A DNA stretch of 64,000 nt from Physcomitrium patens. Taxonomy: Eukaryota > Streptophyta > Bryopsida > Funariales > Funariaceae. Position numbers and translations under genes: made by a program. Below the pieces are notes generated by a model that was given only the letters and a program-made list of their open reading frames with translations, was not told where the DNA came from and ran no database searches. This document shows, piece by piece, positions 58,425-64,000 of the stretch (the stretch's first letter is position 1; every line of letters begins with the position of its first letter). The stretch is taken from contig NC_037272.1 in the NCBI RefSeq assembly GCF_000002425.4, positions 13,466,174-13,530,173 of the forward strand, given 5' to 3'.

Positions 58425-58590
58425 ATTCTAGAACCTTCTAAGAATATTCTAGAACCTTTTAAGAATATTCTAGAACCTTCTAAGAGAATCTTTAGGGAAT
58501 ATTCTAAGAATCTTCTAGAACCTTCTAAAGGAATCTTTATAGAATCTTTAGAGAATATTCTAGAAGAATATTCGAAGAATCTTCCAATGT
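58425..58590 (-). promoter_or_regulatory. Heat-shock-element array in B3 U3
   Basis: Alternating GAA/TTC pentamers with exact 2-base spacing, the binding pattern of heat-shock factor. Perfect runs: TTCTAGAACCTTC (58426-58438), GAATATTCTAGAA (58442-58454), GAATATTCTAGAACCTTC (58463-58480, four alternating units), TTCTAGAACCTTC (58513-58525), GAATATTCTAGAA (58553-58565). All are 110-280 bp upstream of the TATA box in sense direction. Three consecutive units suffice for a canonical element in known heat-shock promoters. Confidence 0.8.
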
Positions 58591-58602
58591 ATGTCCATGA
58601 CA

Positions 58603-58616
58603 TCATCTCCTCTTCT
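58603..58616 (-). other. B3 polypurine tract
   Basis: Sense AGAAGAGGAGATGA directly precedes the 3' LTR, the expected plus-strand primer. Confidence 0.75.
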
Positions 58617-58652
58617 AGCTTCGAGGTCTCCGAGAAGCAATGTTGTTATCAG

Positions 58653-59000
58653 TCAATACCAACGCAAAAAAATGAAAATCTGTCGCATCACATCCGCTAT
58701 GAATTCCAATTGTTGTTCGCGAGGCAAATGATTCATCGACCCTTGGAGCCAACGGTAGTGACCAATACCTTCAACCTCTGACCAAGCGTGGACTTCTGTG
58801 TCTTCATTGAGAAACTGTCCTCCAAACACACCTTCTGGCTGACCGTTGTAGGCAGGCTCGACCTCAAATACAATTACTAGCGATCTGTTGCTCGGTATCC
58901 TTCGACGTCGTCGTGGTGTAGGCGGTTCTTCATCTCGCGGTCGTCTTCGTGAGCTAGTCGCTTGAGATGACATAACAAGTGTAGTATCTTGACTATCCAT
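58653..59000 (-). CDS. B3 ORF3, accessory protein of unknown function
   Basis: 115 residues, starting ATG 59000 (MDSQDTTLVMSSQATSS), 129 bases after the pol stop and about 50 bases before the 3' LTR. The N-terminal third is Arg/Pro-rich (RRRPRDEEPPTPRRRRR) and could be a nuclear-localisation or nucleic-acid-binding segment. The middle is acidic (SLVIVFEVEPAYNGQPEG), and the C-terminal third is the best-conserved part (HYRWLQGSMNHLPREQQLEF). No signal peptide or membrane segment, so not an envelope-like protein. A homologue is readable in B1 (13890-14319) and a relic in B4. Amino-acid-level similarity between diverged copies supports a real gene, possibly expressed from a spliced RNA. Function unknown. 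Confidence 0.65.
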   Translation of the reverse strand: MDSQDTTLVMSSQATSSRRRPRDEEPPTPRRRRRIPSNRSLVIVFEVEPAYNGQPEGVFGGQFLNEDTEVHAWSEVEGIGHYRWLQGSMNHLPREQQLEFIADVMRQIFIFLRWY

Positions 59001-59129
59001 GTCTAAAGGCTAAAATGATGAGAGCAAACTATAGTTGCTAACAAAGTTCTACACTATCGAACTATGGGTTTTGGAGGTGCCCTCCTCCCTTTTTATGCTA
59101 CTTGATGAGCAAGCTTCAGCAAGAAGCTA

Positions 59130-60440
59130 TCATTGAATCGGCTTAGGTTTATGAGGATATCGTTGATGAAATTCTTGTACCTTTTTTGGTGCATTGGCAA
59201 GATTTTCAGCACGCTCCCACGTTCGTTCATTGATGTCGTATCCACTCCAATGCACTAAATACTCCAATTTTCTCCTATTACGCCATGAATCTAGTACCTT
59301 TTCCACCTCGTATTCTTCATGGTTTTCAATTTCGATACTTGGTGGCGGACTTTGTACTCTTTGGGGAAAAGCTGACTCTCGATAAGGTTCCAACAAAGAC
59401 ACGTGAAAGACTGGATGTACCTTCATAGTAGCTGGTAACTCCAGACGATATGCCACCAGATTGATTTGCTTCCCGATAACAAATGGCCCTAATCTCCGAT
59501 AGTCCAATTTGTCACATGGCCGCTTGGTCTTGATATTCCGTCGAAGAAGCCATACTTTACTTCCAACTTTAAAAGTAGGCGCCTCATTTCGATATTTATC
59601 TGCAGATGCCTTGTAACTCTCTTGGGCAGATTGCAATTGAAGCTTCAACGTCGCTTGAAGCTCCGATAGTTGCTTCACAAATCCTTCAGCTGCTGGGTTG
59701 TTATTTGCTGAAGAACTCAATAAATCGAGCTTGGGGTGGTATCCGTAGTTGGAGAAGAATGGTGTTTGTTGAGTTGACGCATGAAGAGTGTTGTTGTATG
59801 CGAACTCAGCAAGCGGTAGATATGCAGTCCAATCATCTTGTTGATAGTTGATGCTGCATCGTAAATATTGCTCCAAAACTTGATTCACCCGCTCCGTTTG
59901 ACCGTCAGTTTGAGGATGAAAAGCCAAAGAGAGCTTAATATCCACCTTCAATATCTCAAAGAGGGACCTCCAAAACTTGGATACAAACTTAGTACCTCGA
60001 TCCGACACGATATCATCTGGTAGGCCATGATAACGATATATGTTATCAAGAAAGAGTCTTGCGGTGTCTTCACTTGACGATGTTTTCTTGCAAGGCACGA
60101 AATGCGCCATCTTTGTAAATCGATCCACCACAACAAAGATGCTGTCAAATGAATTCGATGGCGGTAGGTCCGTAATGAAGTCCATAGAAACTGAAGACCA
60201 TGGTCGGTGCGGAATAGGCAATGGCTGGAGAAGTTCATATGGACGATGTCAAGGGATCTTGGATCTTGAACAAACATCACAAGAAAGGACAAATTCCTTC
60301 ACATCCTTCCACATTTGGGGCCACCAAAAATCTCGTGAAATGAGCTCCAAAGTCTTGTTGAATCCAAAATGTCCCGCAGCTGGAAAGTCGTGGCGAGATT
60401 GAAGTACTCGGAGTCGAGTTGGTCCTTTTGGGATATACAA
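59130..60440 (-). pseudogene. pol: B3 integrase with chromodomain, two open segments
   Basis: Frame 60440-60252: zinc domain SRHDFPAAGHFGFNK...SCDVCSRSKIP (HHCC complete), then TGA (60249-60251, a CGA-to-TGA change before HRPYE). Frame 60248-59130: core with SMDFITDLPPS (first Asp), VSDRGTKFVSKFW (second Asp), HPQTDGQTERVN (Glu); GPF module DYRRLGPFVIGKQ; and chromodomain YEVEKVLDSWRNRRKLEYLV...YDINERTWE (about residues 300-350 of the 363-residue segment). Aromatic residues typical of a methyl-lysine cage are only partly visible (Y, W, W/Y). Apart from the TGA and the upstream TAG (60441-60443), the region is intact. Confidence 0.92.
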
Positions 60441-61868
60441 CTACTCCTCAAAATACAGAAGATCTCCCTCCACCTTAAACTTGTCATTATCGACACGTTG
60501 TTTGATGTCAAGAGCTATAGAATCCTTAATGGTCGCAGTACGTACCTCGTTGAGGAAGCCATCATCGATAGTTGCAACAGTAGCAAAAATCCTGAATTTT
60601 TCTGGTTTCAACAATGTTGTACATTGTTGATCAAACGCTGCTTCTCCAGCCTTTGGCGCAAGATACGATCTCCTCGATAATGCGTCAGATAATCCTTGCT
60701 GTTTTCCACGGCGGTAGGTGATAATAAAGTCAAATCGTGATAGAGACATATTCCATCGAGCTTGACGACGATTCAAAATTCGAGCTGTCATGAAGTACTC
60801 CAAATTCTTGTGGTCCGTATAAACAGTCACTAGATGTGCAGCTCTTTCGAGGAAGTGACGCCACTCTTGGAAGGCATCCACTATAGCAAGCAGCTCTTTG
60901 TCGTGGATCTCGTAGTTGATCTCAGCAGCAGAGAACTTTCGTGAATAGAACTCAACTGGGTGAAGCTTCTTGTCTATGCCCATCTGTGAAAGCACAGCTC
61001 CCAAAGCAAAATCTGAAGCATCGGTCTCTAAATAGAAAGCCTTTGCAAAGTCAGGGTGTACCAAGATTGGAGCCGTAGTGAATGCCGTCTTGAGATCTTG
61101 AAATGGTTTTGCTGCTTGTGATCCCCATTCGAGCTTGTCTTTGCTTGTTAGACGCGTGAGTGGTGCAGCAACTTGAGAATAATTCTTGATGAAGATCCGA
61201 TAGAAGTTAGCAAATCCAAGAAAACACTGAACATCTCTAATCGTCTTCGGAACTTTCCAAGATATAATTGCTTCTACCTTTTTTGGATCCATCTTCAAGC
61301 CCTCTGTAGTCGCAATGAAACCCAAAAATTCCATCTCATTTTGGTGAAATTGACACTTCTTCAACTTGGCATAGAGTCCTCGTTCGCGTAGTTTTTCAAG
61401 AACCAAACAAACGTGCTTCTCATGTTCTTCTTCATTCTTGGAAAATATCAAAATATCATCCAGATAGATGACAACAAAGTCATCGAGGTACTCCCGAAAG
61501 ATGTCGTTCATCATATGCTGAAAGACCGCTGGAGCATTGGTAAGACCAAAAGGCATGACATTGTACTCAAAATGGCCATACCTTGTACGAAAGGCTGTCT
61601 TCCATTCATCTCCTTCTTTGATTCGCACAAGGTTGTAGGCTCCTCTTAAATCAATCTTTGTAAAAATCCTTGCACGTCCAAGTTGATCTAAGAGGCCGGA
61701 GATCAAAGGTAAGGGATAGCGATTTTTCTTGGTCACCTTGTTGAGTCCTCGGTAGTCCACGCACATCCGCAGTGAGCCATCCTTTTTCTTCACGAATAGG
61801 ATTGGTGCTCCAGTTGGCGACTTTGAATGTCGAATAAAATTCTTGGCTAGATTCTCATCGATGTACTT
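60441..61868 (-). pseudogene. pol: B3 reverse transcriptase and RNase H, open
   Basis: Open between TAG 61869-61871 and TAG 60441-60443. RT motifs in order: SLRMCVDYRGLNKVTKKN, FTKIDLRGAYNLVRIKEGDE, VMPFGLTNAPAVFQHMMN, FVVIYLDDILIFSKN (catalytic YLDD), VQCFLGFANFYR. RNase H: LETDASDFALGAVLSQMGI, YEIHDKELLAIVDAFQEW, VTVYTDHKNLEYF, GLSDALSRRSY, so D-E-D-D are all present. All catalytic residues are preserved; the flanking stops are C-to-T type (CAG or TGG to TAG). Confidence 0.93.
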
Positions 61869-62615
61869 CTACAATTCTGCCAACTCCGTCTGCGATAGGT
61901 TGTATATTAGACCAAAAGGTGGTTGCGCTCCTTCCTCCAAGTCTATGGCGCAATCATATGGTCGATGTTCTGGCAGTATATCGGCGTTCTTCTTCTGAAA
62001 CACGTCTTCAAAATCCCTATATTGCTCTGGTATATTCGATGTTGAGATATTCTCGCCGCTAGTTGGAGCTGCATAAATGACAAATGGTGCGCCTTCCTTG
62101 GACGATCTTAGGAACGCTCTTGCTCCAATAAACATGGATTTCTTCATGTAGGTTCTACCAACAGGTTTATTATTATTTTTTTCAGGAAATGTTATCCTTC
62201 GTAGCTTCCAATCAATGGACGGATTATGATCTTCTAACCAAGAAAGACCAAGGATAACAGGGCTTGATGGGGTTCTAATAATATTAAAAACAACGTGACT
62301 ACTATGGTCCTTAAACACCACTTCTATAGGTTTTGATTCGTGGGTAACGTTGCCTGACAATAAGGGTCGTCCATCTATTACCTCTACGTGAACAGGTTTG
62401 GACTTCTGTACTAAACGGATCTTGTGGCGTTTAGCAAACTTTTCATCTAAAAAACAAGTAGATGCCCTCGAATCTAATAAAGCTAAAGTTTTTTGTTTTT
62501 GAGGGCCTAAAAACAAAGGAATTGTAAAACAACGAGCAGGTTGGACAGAGAAGGAGGAACCTGATTGTTGTCGTGATATTAGATTGTCCAGCCGCACGGT
62601 TCCTACTGTGGCTGG
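61869..62615 (-). pseudogene. pol: B3 pol N-terminus with inactivated protease
   Basis: Retropepsin region LALLDSRASTCFLDEKFA: the active-site D-S-G is D-S-R (GGG to AGG). The rest of the fold is present, with the ILGLSWLEDHNPSIDW motif near the end. The linker reads EDVFQKKNADILPEHRPYDC. The segment ends at TAG 61869-61871 inside AEL-stop-KYIDEN. The pol frame is -1 relative to gag and readable upstream across the gag stop (FRKRQRPATVGTVRLDN), so a frameshift or independent start is needed. Confidence 0.88.
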
Positions 62616-63601
62616 GCGTTGTCGTTTTCTGAAATCATTGCACTTCTAGTCTTGACAGGATGCCAATTTTGCTTCTTTGGGCAATTTCCAACCTTGTGAC
62701 CTTCTCCACAATACAAACATAACCCTTCCTCCATACGCCATTTCTTCTCTGTTGGAGTAAGAGATCGGACACGCGCCGTGTCGATTTGCATGTCTGTTGC
62801 CTCCGAATGTGAGTTTAAGCTATTTGGAGACATAGTCACGTCGTAACGAGTCATTTGGTGTCTTGGATGTTGGTCTTGGCGACGTTGGAATAGGCGGTTG
62901 TCACACTTTACAGCTTGGCTAATGGCTTCGTTGAGCGTTTGAGGATCACGAAGAGATAACAACAAGTCCTTCACATCATCCTTCAAGCCCCAATAAAAGT
63001 GACTCACCAACGCCTCTTCACCCCAATTAATGTCACTTGCCAATTGTCTGAAATCCGAGGCATAGAATGATGTAGAGCGTGTTCCTTGTCGTAGCGATCG
63101 GATCTTTGTTGTAGTCCATCGAACTTTATCATGCTCGCCAAATGCTTCTGCAAACGCCTCCAAGAACGTTTCAAAGTTGCTCAGGATTCGCGATCGCTTC
63201 TCGAATAAGGGAATAAACCAAGACAGAGCTTGTGCTATAAGCAAGGTTCCAACAAGCCCAACACGCGCTTCCTCCGTCGGATAACGTTCGGGCTGTAAAA
63301 TTGTTATCAACCTGATTTGGTTGACAAAACCTCGAAACTTGGAACGAGTTCCATCAAACTTATCCGGAAGACTAACTCGAGGCTCCTTTTGTTGTAGGAC
63401 TACTCGATCTTGTTGAACTGAAGGTAGAACTACTTCTTCTGGCGCAGAAGTTTGAGGCTGATATGCTTTAGATGGCGCTATCCCAGATGCTCCATTGTTA
63501 TGGAGTCCTACCATGACTCCTTCGATCTCTGTTGTCCTATGTGACAATGAGGCAAGAGCATTTATGATGGCGTCTAGTTTGGATTCCAAACTTTCAGCCA
63601 T
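62603..63601 (-). CDS. gag: B3 gag, intact
   Basis: 332 residues from ATG 63601 (MAESLESKLDAIINALASLS) to TAG 62603-62605. N-terminal coiled-coil-like segment, then the capsid: SLPDKFDGTRSKFRGFVNQI, SWFIPLFEKRSRILSNFETF, TRSTSFYASDFRQLASDI, SHFYWGLKDDVKDLLLSL. Zinc knuckle CLYCGEGHKVGNC near residue 300 has CX2CX3HX4C spacing, one residue shorter than usual and than the B2 copy (CX2CX4HX4C). This may weaken zinc binding. The open frame in an otherwise damaged element shows recent loss. Confidence 0.92.
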   Translation of the reverse strand: MAESLESKLDAIINALASLSHRTTEIEGVMVGLHNNGASGIAPSKAYQPQTSAPEEVVLPSVQQDRVVLQQKEPRVSLPDKFDGTRSKFRGFVNQIRLITILQPERYPTEEARVGLVGTLLIAQALSWFIPLFEKRSRILSNFETFLEAFAEAFGEHDKVRWTTTKIRSLRQGTRSTSFYASDFRQLASDINWGEEALVSHFYWGLKDDVKDLLLSLRDPQTLNEAISQAVKCDNRLFQRRQDQHPRHQMTRYDVTMSPNSLNSHSEATDMQIDTARVRSLTPTEKKWRMEEGLCLYCGEGHKVGNCPKKQNWHPVKTRSAMISENDNAQPQ

Positions 63602-63869
63602 ATTAACGTCTTAACCTTCGACTAACCTTCAGAAAGAAGAAAAAAGAGTTTTGACAAGAGGACAATATTGGTTCAGAGGAGAGTACTCCGCAACCTCTAA
63701 AACGCCTTAAGACTCCAAGATGAGGGGTAATCCACTCTCTCCAAGAAGAATAAGGCTCCAATATTGAGAAAGAAGAGATATCAGTTTAGAGGAGGGTAAT
63801 CCGCAACCTCAAAAACACTAGCACACCTTCAAGAAGACGGGTAATCCACTCTCTAACAAGAAGGAACTT
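63602..63869 (-). promoter_or_regulatory. B3 untranslated leader with duplicated module
   Basis: Two copies of a module about 110 bp apart. Copy nearest the primer site: GAGAGTGGATTACCCGTCTTC (63839-63858 region), then GGTTGCGGATTACCCTCCTC (63793-63812 region). Second copy: GAGAGTGGATTACCCCTC (63722-63742 region), then GGTTGCGGAGTACTCTCCTC (63679-63700 region). The same motifs occur in B2 (41131-41226) and, decayed, in B1b. Position between primer site and gag is where packaging and dimerisation signals lie. Confidence 0.7.
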
Positions 63870-63871
63870 GC

Positions 63872-63883
63872 TCTGATACCAGT
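63872..63883 (-). other. B3 primer-binding site, initiator tRNA-Met type
   Basis: Sense TGGTATCAGAGC, the classic complement of the plant initiator tRNA-Met 3' end, lies 21 bases after the 5' LTR end. The gap is longer than the usual 0-5 bases. Confidence 0.85.
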
Positions 63884-63904
63884 GAAAATACAGTCTCGAC
63901 AAAC

Positions 63905-64000
63905 TGTCACGGATACAAAATACAGACAAGAAAATTAGACAAGAAGTTCAAGAAGAACTGGATTATTCAGATGAGTACAAGAACAATACCAGAAAGGTGA
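63905..64000 (-). repeat. B3 5' LTR, end only
   Basis: The final 96 bases of the sense 5' LTR (plus strand TGTCACGGATACAAAATACAG...). Six differences from 58157-58252, about 94 percent identity by eye. The LTR runs off the window. Confidence 0.93.

Larger units (their letters stand above)
58157..58602 (-). repeat. B3 3' LTR
   Basis: 446 bp, sense TGTCATGGACATACATTGG to TGTATCCGTGACA. U3 (58602 to about 58317) consists mainly of GAA/TTC heat-shock-like repeats and three 30-bp tandem units; TATA at 58309-58316. Its U3 differs from the older B LTRs, while the ends, TATA region and palindrome position are shared. Confidence 0.93.
58157..64000 (-). mobile_element. B3, nearly complete family B chromovirus
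   Basis: Minus strand: 5' LTR start (63905 to window end), primer site, leader, gag, pol, ORF3, polypurine tract, 3' LTR (58157-58602). The 96 bases of 5' LTR in the window differ from the matching part of the 3' LTR at six positions by eye. Inserted in A6 RNase H; left flank TATGC (58152-58156). Gag is open, pol has three in-frame stops, and the protease active site is altered, so it is recently dead. The most recent arrival of the A5-A6-B3 stack. Confidence 0.93.

Noticed and set aside
59606..61649. Plus-strand ORFs of 60-120 residues across 59194-61649
   Set aside because: Antisense shadows of the well-supported B3 pol on the minus strand.
1..64000. Host genes, tRNA, rRNA or CRISPR-like arrays
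   Set aside because: None found. Every open frame with recognisable domains belongs to a retroelement, and the repeats are LTRs, minisatellite or low-complexity sequence.

Overview
This window contains no recognisable host gene. It is a stack of LTR retrotransposons inserted into one another, most of them heavily decayed. It looks like pericentromeric or other heterochromatin of a eukaryote, most likely a land plant outside the seed plants, such as a moss. The reasons are: (i) a primer-binding site matching the 3' end of plant initiator tRNA-Met (TGGTATCAGAGC, 63872-63883, minus strand); (ii) one family is a chromodomain Ty3/gypsy element resembling the Tcn1-like chromoviruses that I recall from mosses and fungi; (iii) strong AT bias with CG to TG/CA decay, as expected of methylated repeats. 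A fungus with RIP-like mutation is the main alternative. The assignment is inference.

Family names used here are local. Family A: Ty3/gypsy, ORF1 = gag (CCHC) plus aspartic protease, ORF2 = RT (FLDD)-RNase H-integrase, LTRs of about 1.3-1.5 kb starting TGTCG and ending CGACA, 4-bp target duplications that appear to be NCGN. Family B: chromovirus, gag (CCHC), then protease-RT (YLDD)-RNase H-integrase-chromodomain, plus an extra ORF (ORF3) between pol and the 3' LTR; LTRs of about 0.45-0.54 kb, 5-bp target duplications. D and H: diverged family-A-type LTRs. E: an AT-rich LTR of 0.84-1.24 kb with 5-bp duplications. F: gag fragments of a third Ty3/gypsy lineage. G: an unclassified dispersed repeat.

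Layout. 1-11882: 3' end of A1, with complete element A2 (1649-10478) inside its 3' LTR; A1 itself sits in the RT of B1. 11883-18740: B1 (pol, ORF3, 3' LTR), then a second B copy (B1b) deleted from gag to RNase H and interrupted by a 2.37-kb AT-rich insertion carrying G1. 18741-29724: AT-rich ruins of reverse-strand A4, B4, F gag, solo LTRs D2, E1, E2 and a 19-bp minisatellite. 29964-50419: B2, blown apart by A3 (29980-40549, itself carrying a solo A LTR and a solo B LTR), solo LTR D1, repeat G3 carrying solo LTR H, and solo LTR E3. 50420-51749: G2. 51750-64000, reverse strand and the least decayed part: A5 (internally deleted) containing A6, which contains B3, whose 5' LTR runs off the window end.

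The features most worth attention are a dense heat-shock-element array in the B3 LTR, a palindrome beside the TATA box that keeps its pairing while its sequence changes, the conserved accessory ORF3, a conserved leader module in family B, the CG-centred 4-bp target sites of family A, and a zinc-knuckle gag fragment embedded in a family A LTR.
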